Shown: positions 40,689 to 53,179, numbered from the stretch's first letter. The stretch: DNA of 64,000 bases from Pseudoips prasinana (GCA_951640165.1 OX621256.1:2046001-2110000), one strand, 5' to 3'. Notes: generated by a model not told the origin, from the sequence alone. Translations and numbers: made by a program.

Positions 40689-40935
40689 GACGGTCACCGT
40701 AGCCTAGTTGGTAGTGCTGCCTACGAAGCTGGTGGTCTTGGGTTCGAATCCCGGTAAGTGCAAATATTTGTGTGATGAGCACGAATATTTGTTTCTGAGT
40801 CATGGATGTTTTCTATGTATTTAAGTATTTATCTATCTATATAAGTATGTATATCGTCGCCTGGTACCCATAGTACAAGCGTTGGTTAGTTTGTGGCTAG
40901 GATGATCTGTGTGACATTGTCCCGAGATATTATTC
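40689..40935 (+). mobile_element. tRNA-derived SINE, family 1
   Basis: Full-length copy: GACGGTCACCGTAGCCTAG (A box), GGGTTCGAATCCCGG (B box), tail TAGGATGATCTGTGTGACAT. Two bases are missing in the head compared with 17881-18128. Confidence 0.82.
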
Positions 40936-41158
40936 TGAAATTTTAGACTACCAAAGGATCAGATTTCCCTGTCTTAAATAACGCTGCCCATATTCAGTTA
41001 TGAATATCTCAACTCATGTATGGTTTGAGAGCATTAATATGTATTCTTCATCATAAATATATCAACCAAGACAAAGGTTAATCCATAAGGGTTCCGTTTT
41101 TTGCCATTTGGCTATGGAACCCTTAAAACCCTATTAAGATTACATAAATATCTGGTTA

Positions 41159-41618
<460 letters not shown>

Positions 41619-42050
41619 CTAAATGGAGGACTTCAAAAATTTATCAATTCGACTGTATGTATTTCAAGCGATTTCTCCGTTGTTTTTCATGCGATTTTAA
41701 TAATTGTTTTTGAACTAAAACTTCTGTACGCACGCTTGACTTGGGGAGTAAGCAGGTGAATGTGTGACGAGAGCGTTACTAAAAGCGTCATCGGACGAGG
41801 CGAACAGAAGTATTGAGGGAGATATAAGTTATTGATGATAGATAGTGTTACGCTTCGTATATTACTGTAGGGGCAAGAGAGAGGGTGCGATCACACATTT
41901 ACTTTCTCTCGTTCGTTACGCTACGTTTTGTATATCTAAGTTATACTTCATCAGTCGTCTAAAACACACTCGTTTTTTTGGATGCTTTCGGTACGATTAC
42001 ATTTTGGTTGTCTGAAGGCCCGCCGCCGCGGCTGAGGCTGGCCGGCGAAG
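41619..42050. other. no recognised gene
   Basis: 41700-41950 holds a repeat-like stretch (GAGCGTTACTAAAAGCGTCA, then CAAGAGAGAGGGTGCGATCA) weakly similar to 3330-3450. No coding frame. Confidence 0.3.
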
Positions 42051-42054
42051 CCTG

Positions 42055-42165
42055 CATCGCATGCTGCATGCCTGCCTGCATGCTGCATGCCTGCCTGCAT
42101 GCTGCATGCCTGCCTGCATGCTGCATGCCTGCCTGCATGCTGCATACCTGCTGCATGCCTGTTTG
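42055..42165. repeat. 19-bp GC-rich minisatellite
   Basis: ATGCTGCATGCCTGCCTGC repeats with a 19-base period from 42061 to about 42155, roughly five units. Each unit contains the palindrome GCATGC-like cores, so strands can fold back. The array is open in several frames on both strands, which explains spurious ORFs here. Confidence 0.9.
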
Positions 42166-42424
42166 CAATAGGAAAAATAATACATGTTTGGTGAAATGAA
42201 AATATGGTAAGTAATTAAAACAGTAGTATAATGAATGTTCGGAAACATAGTCAAAGTCAAAGTCAAAGTAACTTTATTCCGTAAAAATTTTACATTTATG
42301 TGGAATCGTCATATTTTTTTTACCCTACCGTGCAGTGCATGACATGGCAGCTACTGAGAAACACTGCCAGAAAACTCAGTAGGAATCCTTTTTTAAAATA
42401 AAATATACTTAAGATTAATTACAA

Positions 42425-45423
42425 TCATTTGTGTTGACTCAGAACAACTCCATCCCAAGCACTTTTATCACTTAAATAATCAGAAATTTTGTAATATGCC
42501 CTGCTACACAATTTGGCTTTAATAATTCTTTTAAACTTATTCGTAGACAATTCTCTAATATCATTGGGAAGTTTGTTATAAAATCTTATACATTGCCCCA
42601 TAAAAGAGTTACTCATTTTGTGGAGACGGGTAGTATGCAGTATGAGCTTATTCTTATATCTAGTATTTACATTATGTGTATCGCTCCTTTTATAGAAGGA
42701 ATCGATATTTTTATGCACATATAGTAAGTTTTCATATATATACTGAGATGGTACAGTTAGAATGTTGACCTCTTTGAATTTTTCTCTTAGACACACTCTC
42801 GGGCCAAGATTATAGATAGCTCTTACAGCTCTTTTTTGCAATATAAATATGGTGTTAATGTCAGCAGAGCTACCCCAGAGAAGAATTCCATAGGACATTA
42901 CACTATGAAAATAACTGAAATAAACCATTCCAGCTGTGTCAACATCAGTCAGCCGTCTAATAGTTTTCACTGCATATGCTGCAGAACTTAATTTGCCGGA
43001 CAGTTTTTCTATTTGTGGGCCCCATTGTAGCTTTGAGTCAATAGTGATACCCAAGAACACAGTTGATTCAACAGGGTCCAACCTAGCTCCATTAAGTTGT
43101 ACATTTGTTGTCGCCTGTTTCACATTCGGTGTAGTGAATTTAATGACTTTAGTTGTCTTATCATAAGCACAAGATTATTGGCATTAAACCAATGAACAAC
43201 TTTAGAGATTGCATCATTAACATCGTCAAAATTGCTTAATTGTCGGTTTATTTTGAACGTCAGGGAAGTATCATCTGCAAACAACACAAACAATCTCATG
43301 CTTATCCCTTACGTAGTAAGGTAAGTCATTTATATAAATTAAAAACAAAAATGGGCCCAGAATTGACCGCTGTGGGACGCCCATTACCACTGGAGATCCC
43401 GGAGATATTTTACCGTTTATTTCGACCTTCTGAATTCTATTGCCCAAGTAAGAAGTCAGAAGTTCGAGAGCCTTGTTCCTAATACCATAGTGGTGCAATT
43501 TTCTGACCAGAGTATCATGATGAACGCAATCGAACGCTTTGGACAAATCGCAAAAGATACCTTATGCATCTTGCGAGTCTTCCCACGCCGCGAATATACT
43601 TTTTAATAAGTTGACCCCTGCATCTATGGTTGAACAACCCTTCGTGAATCCAAACTGTTTCCGGTGTAGTAAATTATGTATATTAAAGTGTCTGAGCAGC
43701 TGGCTAAGCATAAGCTTTTCAAATATTTTACTAAGAGTGGGCAGCACGGAAACAGGTCGAAAATTTGAAGGGTCTGAAGTATCACCAGCTTTAAACAAAG
43801 GAATGTTTTTACTATACTTCATCAAGTCAGAAAATACACCTGATGCAACACAGCAATTGAACACAGTAGCTAAGTGTGGGGCAATTATAGTAATAATTAA
43901 TGAAACAGTCTTAACAGATAGACCCCACAGATCCTTTGTGTTTTTCATATTAATACTCTTGAAAGCATTTAAAATATCTTTAGGGCTAACCACCGAAAAT
44001 TCAAAGACTGTGTCACACGACCCCACGCTTTACTTGAGTATCTGCTCAGCAGAGAACATGAAAGAGAGTTAGTAAGTATTACTGGAATATTCGAAAAATA
44101 TTTTTCAAACTCAGTCGCAATCTCCAAATCGCCTTTAATATCTATGTTGTTTATTACTAAGTTAAAATCACGACTACGTATTTTTGTTTTACCTGTCTCA
44201 GCATTAATTATCTTCCAAGTAGTTTTGATTATATTTGTAGAAGATTTAAGTATATTTTTTATGTGCAAAGATTTAGCAGCGGTACAGGCTCGTCTAAATG
44301 TTTTGGCATATTGTTTCACATATTCTTGAAACTCTGTATTATGATTATGCGATCTTTCTTCATACAATTCATACAACCGATTCCGATTTTTATAGATGCC
44401 TGGAGTTGCACAATCACTGAATACCAGACGGTCACTTACAGACAGTTGTTTGGGTGTGAACATTGTGCAGAACTCATCATTAATCAAATTGAATAAAGAG
44501 TTGTACAAGTGATCCGGATTATCATGATAGGGCAGCCATGCTATTTGTTTTACTATATTACATTTAAATTTTTCTAAGTGGTTTTCTCTAAATGGAATAT
44601 AGCTTATAAGTTTTCTTTTAATTTTTGGAGCATTTGAATAAGTTACCAACTGACCTGAATGATCTGACTGAATTTTATTGATTATTGATTTAAATAAAGG
44701 TTTTACAGTGCTAAATATATTATCAATGCATGTAGCACTTGTAGCAGTTACTCTAGTTGGTTCTGTAAAATTGTGATATAAATTATAGGATTTAAACAAA
44801 TTTAATAAATTGCAACTTATTGTGCTTTTCTCCAAAATATTTATATTAAAATCTCCACAAATGATAACTGTTTTATGGCTGTTAGATAATTTATTTAATG
44901 CATCCTCCATTATATCTGAAAAAGTATCAAATGGTGCACAAGGAGGTTTGTAAAGACTCAAAACAATAAATTGCTCCAACTCAACACATGAAATCTCTAC
45001 AACTCGCTCAACAGAGAGGCTCACAACATCACTTCTTTCTTTAAACTTTAACAACTTAGTTATTAGAATTAGAGAGCCACCATGAATATATTTTTCCCTG
45101 ATGAACGAGCTTACAACCTGGTGATTATTGAAGCTGAAAATGAATTGATGAAGTTTTAGCCAGTGCTCAGTTAAACATAAAATATCTATATTGTTACAAT
45201 TCAAAAACAGCTCCAATTCTAGCTCTTTTCCCATCAAACCTTGAATATTTTGGTGCACCAGGTTAATACAATTTTTTTTAGTATATTTATTGACTTTATC
45301 ATGTATGTTTGATGGTTTCAATTTTTTTTTTATTACATTACGTGGATCTGTCTTCCCACTTAAACTCACATTAGAACCATGACCAGAATTTGGTATTATG
45401 CAAGAGAAATCCTCTATTGTCAT
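42425..45423 (-). pseudogene. CR1-like ORF2: endonuclease and reverse transcriptase
   Basis: Starts at ATG 45423, only 5 nt after the ORF1 stop. Residues 50-270 are the APE-type endonuclease: LVHQNIQGLMGKE, ILCLTEHWLK, ICGDFNINIL and SDHSGQL. The first 484 codons are open to 43969. The RT continues in another frame (44026 on: FRPVSVLPTLSKIFEKLM, RKQFGFTKGCSTIDA). A TAA at 43562-43564 precedes DLSKAFDCVHHD. A frame change before the FADD catalytic motif (near 43271-43282) and another before VKQATTNVQLNG complete the damage. The last 232 codons (43123-42425) are open and include VFLGITIDSKLQW and GILLWGSS. The catalytic residues survive but the protein cannot be made. Confidence 0.88.
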
Positions 45424-45428
45424 ACTAT

Positions 45429-46961
45429 TTAATTTAAATTATTTTGAATATAAATGTTATTTGAATTGGATATATTCAAATTGTCATCATCAGTAGGCAT
45501 ACAACTGGCATTATTTATGTCAACGGTACATTGCTCAGTACTCAGTACTTGGCCAAACATCTCACTTCTAGCTAAAGGTTTAGCCAAGTTCCTGGCTGAA
45601 ATGTCAAAGAAATAACATAGCGATGAAGCTGAAGTGTTAATGTCAATTACATGTAATTTCTCCTGCATATAGGTTGATAATGTGTGTAAAGTTAGATTCA
45701 AGTTATATCTAATCATATTTTCCTCCTGTGACAAACTAGCACTATAGGGAAATGAGAATATAACAACTTTACTTATATTTAAACAATTTAAATGATTAAT
45801 ATACTGTACAAGTGATTTTTTATTCAAATTACCCCTATTTCCCATTAAAAGAATCAGATTACCAGGACTATTAAATTTATGTTCAAAAACTTTTTTGAAG
45901 ATATGGTGGCTAGAGGCTCCAGGCATACAGAAATTGATATTTGAATGTCCTGCTGTTGATAATAACCGCCCTAAGTTTTTACCAATTTCATCACTGAATA
46001 TTGTCACTTCAGACTTAAAATTTATTTTTACATTATTTGTGTGTATTCTATGAGCTAATGACCTGTTATGTGAAGTTTCAGATTGGTTAGGGGAACTATT
46101 ATTATTATTTGTTTGCAGTAAATTAGGAGACTGTTTTTCTAGCAAGGAACAGGTAAGTGACTGTTTTTCGGACAGTTCATACTTTATTGTTATTCTTTTG
46201 AGCTCATCTTGAAGAAAGTCAATTTTTTTTTGTTGACTTTCTATATCACATTTGTATTTTAAAGTACTATTTTTTAATTTTATAGTATACAAATTCAACT
46301 TTTCTAGTAATTCCAATCTTTCCCTGTTTTGACTATCATATTTAAAGAAGAATTTATGTCTTTTTACTCATTTTTGGGACTTTTTGATGAATTTGTTAAT
46401 TTTTTGGTATTTTTTGAATTCAGTTTTGCTACAGCCATTAAGTGCCATTGATTTTATATTAATGAAATCCTCATCTCTTGTGGGGAGTGATGTGATATGG
46501 GGCTGGTTATTGGCTGCAACAGAAACCATGGACGCATCCTTGACCACCAACTCATCATAAAGTGTTTGGTTCTGCGAGGTGATTAAGTTGTTATTTAATT
46601 TTCCCAACTGAGATCTTAATGCTGTTATTTCATTATTGGCCTCTTGCAGTTGTTGTTCCAAGTGATAGGATTTATTCAATGCAAAGTCATATTCAATACG
46701 ACATTGATCAAATCCATTTATGATGTTTTGGAGCTGATCCCGGGCTTCAATAGCATCCGTATATTGTACATGTAGCTGTGACAATTGACTTTTTAATATC
46801 CTCACCTGTTCAGATGACTCTAACAGTATTCTTTCATTATCATCACGCTCTTTCTCATAACAATCACACAATTGCTTGGAGTCCTGTAGTTCCTTGAAAG
46901 CTTTTAGTAGGTTTTCTTCAGCTTGACGAGCCAAAGCCCCACGAGTGGTAATGCCAGACAT
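45429..46961 (-). pseudogene. CR1-like ORF1: coiled coil plus esterase-like domain, one in-frame TGA
   Basis: Starts MSGITTRGALARQAEENLLK at 46961. Residues 15-140 are strongly coiled-coil. TGA at 46368-46370 lies in frame; the same frame continues from the next codon for about 312 more codons to TAA at 45429-45431. The second part holds another coiled coil (ELLEKLNLYTIKLKNS) and the domain FSDEIGKNLGRLL, NFCMPGASSHHI, LLMGNRGNLNKK, related to 28828-29820. That relative begins its own protein just before the second coiled coil. So either the TGA is a mutation in a long ORF1, or ORF1 is naturally two proteins or a read-through product. Confidence 0.78.
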
Positions 46962-47160
46962 TGTTTATAATAAAATGTACTTACAATCAACTGGAATGGG
47001 GTTATGTCAACGTATAGAACAACTGTGATAATACGCAACAACCTTGATTGAAAGTAACTTTTATCTATAACAAATGCCAAATAAAATCAAAGTTAACACG
47101 CACTGTTGTTAGATTGCCAGTAAATACAGTGGTTTTTACCTTAGGAGTCCATGCAAATGT

Positions 47161-47590
47161 GCCGGTAACTGTCGCAATATAATCACAAATTTAACATATA
47201 AAACACTATAGATAATTATTTTAACACGTTAACTATACTAATTACTCAGTGATTTAATTAGATTTGGGCTTTTAAACAATGAAAATATAATACTTCGAAC
47301 AAATGTTATTTCGGCTAAGTGTAACTTCGGTGAAAAGTTTTTCGACCAAATGAAATGCCGAAGTAACGAATTAAAACGAATTGATGAACCAAAAGATAAA
47401 CGTTGAAAAGTTTTTGGTGAAATGAAATTCAGTCAAATATTTATGGAACTTATGATAAATAACCATTTAAAACTAATTCTTAATTATTATATTACAAATA
47501 AAACCAGTGCAGTGTAAGTGTTTGATGTGTAGTGTACACATCAAACACTTGACACACTGGTAATATTTTACTACACTGATTTTATTTATA
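47161..47590. other. no gene; hairpin at 47516-47550
   Basis: AAGTGTTTGATGTGT (47516-47530) pairs perfectly with ACACATCAAACACTT (47536-47550) around a 5-base loop. Flanking CCAGTG/CACTGG lengthens the fold. It is probably a tiny palindromic MITE. Confidence 0.6.
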
Positions 47591-47895
47591 TCTATACATA
47601 TAATAAAATCGTAGGAAAGTCAAAACTGTACATTGAATATTTTTTTAAAAGGATACTTGGGGCGTGATCTACAATTGACATCGAAGCCAAAAATATAGTT
47701 TTTAGAATTTTTGTCTGTATGTATGTCCGGGCTAATATAAAAAAGGACTGCATGGATTAACTTCAAATTTTGCATGAATATTACTAAGAGGTCGGGTCAA
47801 CATTTAGGTTACATATTATCACGCTATCACCTACGGGGGAGGAGCTGTGAAAATTTATAAAATTTTACGCGGGTTAAACCGCGGGGCACAGCTAG
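47591..47895 (+). mobile_element. non-autonomous Helitron, group H1 (best copy)
   Basis: A|TCTATACATATAATAAAATC at 47591; 3' hairpin CGCGGGTTAAACCGCG, then GGGCACAGCTAG|T at 47895. All canonical termini are present. 305 bp, non-coding. Confidence 0.88.
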
Positions 47896-48230
47896 TTTGT
47901 AATATTTTATTTTGTAACATTTTTAATTAAGATTTGAAACATTACTGTTATCGAAGCATTTCTGAGCTAATGTCGTGTCCTTTAGGCGATACTAGAGCAT
48001 ACAGTCATGAAACATACGCACCAACCAAGTGTGTAATAAATATATCGAAAGAAATAAATGAATGGAAAAATCCCACACATATTTCGATGGATCCCATTAA
48101 CTACTTCCGGCGCCACAGATCGTCTATTGAGCAATAAATATTGGCATATTAACCTTCTGATTGTTATATCTGGTTAAGATGAATTTATTGACATTGTTAT
48201 TATTATTTATTGTATTTGAATTATAAAATA
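47896..48230. other. no recognised gene
   Basis: AT-rich spacer; a 67-codon open stretch at 47934-48137 has no recognisable domain. Confidence 0.3.
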
Positions 48231-48318
48231 CTAGCAGCCCGTCCCGGCTTTGCTCGGGTATTTATTAGTAAGCAGACGTTTTGTGATAAGTGATGAGTGA
48301 CAGTTATCGATAGCATAA

Positions 48319-48582
48319 TCTATATATATAAAAATCAATGCCACTTTTCGTTGTAATGTCACTCACACACAACTCAACAACGCCTTTACCGATTTGGCTA
48401 ATTTTGATCTTGAATTATTCGTGGAAGTCCAGGGAAGGTTTGTACGTAGAGAAAATTTTAAAAAAGTATTGAAAAAGTGTAAAATCAACATCTTTTAGCA
48501 ATTTAAAATATTTGAATGAACTTAATAATATTTTTTTTATTACTATGCCTTATACGTAGCGAAGCACGTACCGGGCCGCTAG
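48319..48582 (+). mobile_element. Helitron inside a Helitron
   Basis: A|TCTATATATATAAAAATCAA to CACGTACCGGGCCGCTAG|T, 264 bp, with host A at 48318 and T at 48583. It is non-coding. Confidence 0.82.
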
Positions 48583-48699
48583 TTTATATTAAAATCTAGA
48601 CCAACGAAATGAAATATTAGGTTGGGTTTTCTACATTTAGTCTATTTTATTATTCGATGTTTTTGTTGTTCGTTTCGTGTCCCGGGTTAGCTTTCCGCG

Positions 48700-48835
48700 C
48701 CGGACAACTATTTGTGTGACCCATAAATGGTTCTTCTGAGTCTGGATGTAATGTATGCCCGTCTATTATATGTTTGTAAGTACTCCGCGACACAGGGATT
48801 AGTTTGCCTAGTGCAGGGCATTGTCCTTAAAAAAA
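48700..48835 (+). repeat. family 3 SINE, head truncated
   Basis: GCGCCGGACAACTATTTGTG to GACACAGGGATTAGTTTGCC and poly(A) matches the body of 54350-54555; the A box is gone. Confidence 0.7.
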
Positions 48836-48904
48836 AGAAACTATGATAGTTAGACACATAGTATTACGAAGCTTTTCATTACCATTGACATTTTATTTAA
48901 TATT

Positions 48905-49475
48905 TTAATACAGTTTTTAGGGTTTCGTAGCCAAATGTGAAATAACGGAACCCTTATAGATTCGTCATGTCTGTCTGTCTGTCCGTCCGTATGTCACAGC
49001 CACTTTTTTCTAAAACTATAAGAGCTGTACTGTTGAAACTTGGTACACAAAAATAGAAAAAGAACAATAATTTACGGGGCTCCCCATACATAGAACTGAA
49101 AATCGAATGTTTTTTTCTTCGTATACATACATGTGGGTTATCTATGGATAGGCCTTCAAAAATGATATTGAGGTTTCTAATATCATGTTTTTCTAAACTG
49201 AATAGTTTGTGCGAGAGACTTCCAAAGTGGTAAAATGAGTGTCCCCCCTGAAACTTCTAAAATAGAAAATGATAACACTAAAAAAAATATATGATGTAGA
49301 TTACCATGCAAACTAACAACGAAAATTGGTTTGAACGAGATCTAAGTAGTAGTTTTTTTTAATACGTCATAAATCGTAAACAGCAATTTACCTTTCATTC
49401 AATCAAATAAATTACTTGCTGCTACGGAACCCTTCATGGACGAGTCCGACACTCACTTGGCCGCTTTATTTTTTT
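48905..49475 (+). repeat. long member of the GTCCGACNCTCACTTGGCC repeat
   Basis: TTTTAGGGTTTCGTAGCC, CTGTCTGTCTGTCCGTCC, TCTATGGATAGGCCTTCAAA and CGGAACCCTTCATGGACGAG. It shares ends with 17115-17410. This is a widespread insect repeat of unclear class with no terminal repeats or frame. Confidence 0.6.
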
Positions 49476-49865
49476 TATCATCAATAGTTTTCGCAGCGCA
49501 AGAGTCTAAAAGTTTTATGTTTAAAAATGTACACCTTCGGTTACTGTAGTTTTTGTAGGGATCCCTAATTTGATTCGATTCACAATATAGCCTGTGTTAC
49601 TCAGTGATGACGTATCAAAAAGAATTTTAAAATCGGTTCAGTACCTACCTACATACATCTTAAGTTTATACGTTACAAACAAAAATACCATGATATATCT
49701 TCTCTCTTTATAATATTAGTATAGATATAGCCATTATTGTAATGATATAGGTAATTTTAGTTTCATATTATTTACATAATTTAATATATAATTTGAATAG
49801 CTTGTTTATAGTAAAGCGTGACTGGACAAACAAATACTGTACCACACTTCGAGTATATAAGATTA

Positions 49866-50082
49866 CTGGCTGTGTCCCGCGGTTTTACCCACTTTAACAT
49901 TATAAATTATAGCCTATGTGTTATTTAAACTACCGAACCGATTTTAAAGAAACTTTGTAGTAATATAGCTTATAAGCTATATTACTACAAAGTTTCATTA
50001 AAATCGGTTCGGTAGTATTTGCGTGAAGTAGTAACAAACATATACACTCACACACTCACAAACTTTCGCCATTATGATATTA
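49866..50082 (-). mobile_element. Helitron-like copy with an internal palindrome
   Basis: Starts near the reversed hairpin end GGCTGTGTCCCGCGGTTTTA and ends CACAAACTTTCGCCATTATG. The core at 49930-50016 is a nearly perfect palindrome (see findings). It abuts the next Helitron without a gap. Confidence 0.65.
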
Positions 50083-50267
50083 CTAGCTGTGCTCCGCGGT
50101 TTTACCCGCATTAAACTTTATAAATTATAGTTTATGTGTTAATCCAAGGTGTTAACTAACTCCATACCAAATTGTATTAATATCACTCTAGCCGTTTAGA
50201 CGTTAAGAAGTAACAAAAATACACACTCACAAACTCACAAACTTTCGCCTTTATAATATTAGTAGGA
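50083..50267 (-). mobile_element. short non-autonomous Helitron
   Basis: A|TCCTACTAATATTATAAAGG on minus at 50267; the end at 50083 is GCGGGTAAAACCGCGGAGCA then CAGCTAG|T. 185 bp. Confidence 0.8.
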
Positions 50268-50554
50268 TTGTGATTGTGATTACAAATTACAAAAGTTGGA
50301 ATTTTCAAAAATCTTTAACTTCACTTGTTCTTTAATAAAATAATGTGATGTCCTCGACGTCGAATTTTGGCCATGGTAGCCAGTCTCAATGGAGACTACT
50401 CATCTGCGCGGGATATATTATAGTGAACAAGTGTGTGCACAAACTCCATGATTCAATTGGAAGGGCTAGTCAATATGAACGGAAAAAAGTCAGTGCAGGA
50501 ACCACGACTTTTACGTGCTCACCGAGGCACGAGGGTGTAACACCGCCGTGATGG
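50268..50554. other. no recognised gene
   Basis: No coding frame with a recognisable domain. Confidence 0.3.
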
Positions 50555-50735
50555 TCCTGTTGGCGAGATTGGCAAATGCTTGCTTTACACGTCCGAGGTC
50601 ATGGGTTCGATTCCCACCCAGGACAGATATTTGTGTGCACGAACATGTCTGTTTGTCCTGTGTCTGGGTGTAATTCTCTATATCAGTATGTATTTACAAA
50701 AGTGAAGTAGTATAATTATGTAGTATATTCGTTAT
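50555..50735 (+). mobile_element. tRNA-derived SINE, family 2
   Basis: Head TGTTGGCGAGATTGGCAAAT and B box GGGTTCGATTCCCACCC, body ACGAACATGTCTGTTTGTCC and GAAGTAGTATAATTATGTAG. The 3' tail (CCCAAACTAAGC region) is missing. Confidence 0.72.
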
Positions 50736-51662
50736 CTATTTTTTATGTCACTAATGCAATGTTACCTACAATTTCTCATTAAAGTTTTCCGCTAGAGAAT
50801 ATTATGTCTTCTCAACCAGTATATCAACATTAACTTTGTGGAGTGCGACGCCTGGTAGTCCGATGAAAAAAGGGGGGAGGAGGGTCTTAATAAAGTTTAT
50901 GGAGATTCTATTAAATTATAAATGTAAATATTTAAAATAGTCTGAAACATGTGATTAATATATGTACCTAACAACCGACCTTCAAGCAGTAACTACACCC
51001 ATTAACTACATATTTTGGTAATTTAAATATTGTTTGTCGCGGATTTCCGCAAAGCAACGCTTCACTCCATTACCAGCTTTGAACCATCATGGCTCTTAAT
51101 ACCAACTTTTTGCTTGTAAGTTAACTTTTTGGGAGTTTAACAGTATTTCACGTAAAAAAACGAAAAGTCCTTTGGATGAAAAGTTAATGGTTTTAAGATA
51201 ATGTTGTTCATGGACCAATCGACTGTTGGTAAACCGTTTCGGTTTCTTCTAAATCTGACCTGACGTGGACTTCCCTTGGCGACTGCTGGGAAGCTAAGAT
51301 CGATTTTCCGGTATTTAATAATTACGGCAGCGTGTATATTGAAAGGTTAAATTACAGCCAGATTGTATTATCTTAAATTAAATTATATTTTACTTGATCA
51401 AATATATACTTACAAATTATTTAAAACTTTAGGACAATGACATCATTGTGCTAAAGTTTTAAGTCTTTTTAAAGAATACCTTTGGCATAAGTCCACCTTG
51501 TACATACAAGGGGGACTTAATGCCAACGGCATTTTCTACCAGTGAACCTTGGGGTGATGCAGAGAAAATCTTGGTAGGCTATATATAACTATAGACTGTT
51601 ATGTGAGAAGGTTTATATGTCACGATCTCTTTAATATAATCTCCAAAATAATCTACTTGTTC
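50736..51662. other. no recognised gene
   Basis: Over 900 bases without a recognisable repeat or domain. TTTAGGACAATGACATCATTGTGC near 51428 and GGCATAAGTCCACCTTG/CAAGGGGGACTTAATGCC near 51483-51524 are short inverted repeats. Confidence 0.35.
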
Positions 51663-51778
51663 AGACGCCAGCACATCCACAATCTGTCAAATTTCTTTTA
51701 TAGATTTTTAACTTTATCACATAAGCATAAGGTTCACTTTGAATTGGGGAAACTTGGTAGATTGATGTGCTGGCGTCT
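51663..51778. mobile_element. MITE, second copy of the 18374-18504 element
   Basis: AGACGCCAGCACATCCACAA..GATGTGCTGGCGTCT with the same central TTTTATAGATTTT and CATAAGCATAAGGTTCA. It has small deletions in both arms. Confidence 0.75.
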
Positions 51779-52427
51779 GTATCTAGAATTAAATGAATAT
51801 GGTTAATTTTTAATACAGTTCATGTCAATATTATTCACTTACAAACGCTAATAAAACCCTTTTTTATTTATTGCCCTTGAGAGAAAAATAAACTACGCCT
51901 ACATACCTCTCGTTAAATTATCGCAGTTTACGACAATGCCGTCATATACCTACTGGTAGTTGATCAAAAGAAACCTGTATGTAGCCTTATAAGGCCACAT
52001 GTCGTATTTATTGGCCGCTGGCTGTATTAAGAATAGTATCCATCCAAGTAAGGTTCTATAAAAACATCTTGGCGGTAGGTCATGGTCAGAACGATGAATA
52101 ACAGTATATTTTCACACGATCCTGCTAAAACAAATCGCGTTTCCATTTCCTCGTTATATGATTAGCATGTTAATTGGTTATAATATGTGTAGGTACTTAA
52201 GAGTATTTTTTGTTGAGCTACATTAATTTTCCATGTATCAATATACCTATCTTTCATAATTAAGAATATAGTTTTATATATTTTTACATGTTGTTAAGTA
52301 AGGAAACTATTTGTCTACAATTTATACTATATTTATTTTGAAAACAAGTTAGTATAGGGCTGTTTGTTACTAAATAAAAAATAAAAATTACTATATATAA
52401 ATGTTATTAATTTGCTGCTACTAAACT
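51779..52427. other. no recognised gene
   Basis: AT-rich; no familiar repeat or coding frame. Confidence 0.3.
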
Positions 52428-52597
52428 AGCAGTGCCCCGCGTTGTCACCCACTTTAATAATTATAAACTATAGCATATGCGTTATTCGGATATATAAGAT
52501 ATATTAATATAAAGTTCCATAGTGTTTGTATTAAATAGTAGCAAACTTTCATACATCCATACTCACAAACTTTAGCATTTATAATATTAGTAGTACG
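52428..52597 (-). mobile_element. Helitron-like element
   Basis: AACTAGCAGTGCCCCGCGTT at the reversed 3' end; ACTTTAGCATTTATAATATT then AGTAGTAC at the other. The same layout as 50083-50267. Confidence 0.6.
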
Positions 52598-53179
52598 TGA
52601 TTGTGATTTTTTATTTCCATAAAACGATGTGAATTATAGTACATAATATAATACTTTATATGTGCCGGTTTTGGGTTGGCGATGCAGGAGTAAAGCACCA
52701 GGCCGTTACCTAAACTACAGCGAAGAAAAGACTAATGCCTCAAAAGTCTGTTTACTTCATATTAAATAAACGATTATATCTCTATACTCCACTCGAAATA
52801 TGTCCAGCTCCGACGAGTGACCGCCCCGACTACTGCCTCTCAAACAATGTGTTGAAAAAAAGTAGTCGCCCGGCGCGTCTCCACTGCGAGACGTATAACG
52901 ATATTGCGTGTCATTAGGTAGCGCCACAATCACATTTACGCCCGAAATTAATAAACGATCCGCAATCTGTCAGTCAGTCCTATCTCTAGATTAGCTCTAT
53001 CGCTATCTTGATCTTTACCTGCGTGCCAATAACAAAACATATCAATCAATCCATTTATTGCCCAGAGATTGTTTTTTTTTTTTTTTTTTTTTGCCCTCTT
53101 TGGGCAGGCTAAGGTCTGTGACCATACCGCCTCGTCTTCAGTTGTATTATTTCTAATTTTATATTTTAAAGTCAGTCAG
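52598..53179. other. no gene; poly(T) run at about 53071-53092
   Basis: A T22 tract followed by GCCCTCTTTGGGCAGGCTAA; possibly a retroposed fragment on minus. No coding frame. Confidence 0.3.

Larger units (their letters stand above)
42248..47160 (-). mobile_element. near-full-length CR1-like LINE, decayed
   Basis: Order on minus: 5' region, ORF1 (46961-45429), ORF2 (45423-42425), 3' UTR and a (TTTGAC)n tail ending near 42248. Truncated relatives are at 19743-21860 and 34805-35090. ORF1 has one in-frame stop; ORF2 has one stop and at least three frame changes. The 5' boundary is approximate and no target duplication was established. Confidence 0.85.
48231..49725 (-). mobile_element. Helitron-like element hosting other repeats
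   Basis: The 3' end on minus is CCCGAGCAAAGCCGGGACGG, GCTGCTAG|T at 48231; the 5' end is A|TCTATACTAATATTATAAAG at 49725. Between them sit a plus-strand Helitron (48319-48582), a family 3 SINE fragment and the 48905-49475 repeat. Pairing the two ends as one element is an inference. Confidence 0.65.

Noticed and set aside
41951..42266. Several overlapping frames full of MQHAGRHAAC-type repeats
   Set aside because: Translation of the 19-bp minisatellite, open in many frames because the unit lacks stops.
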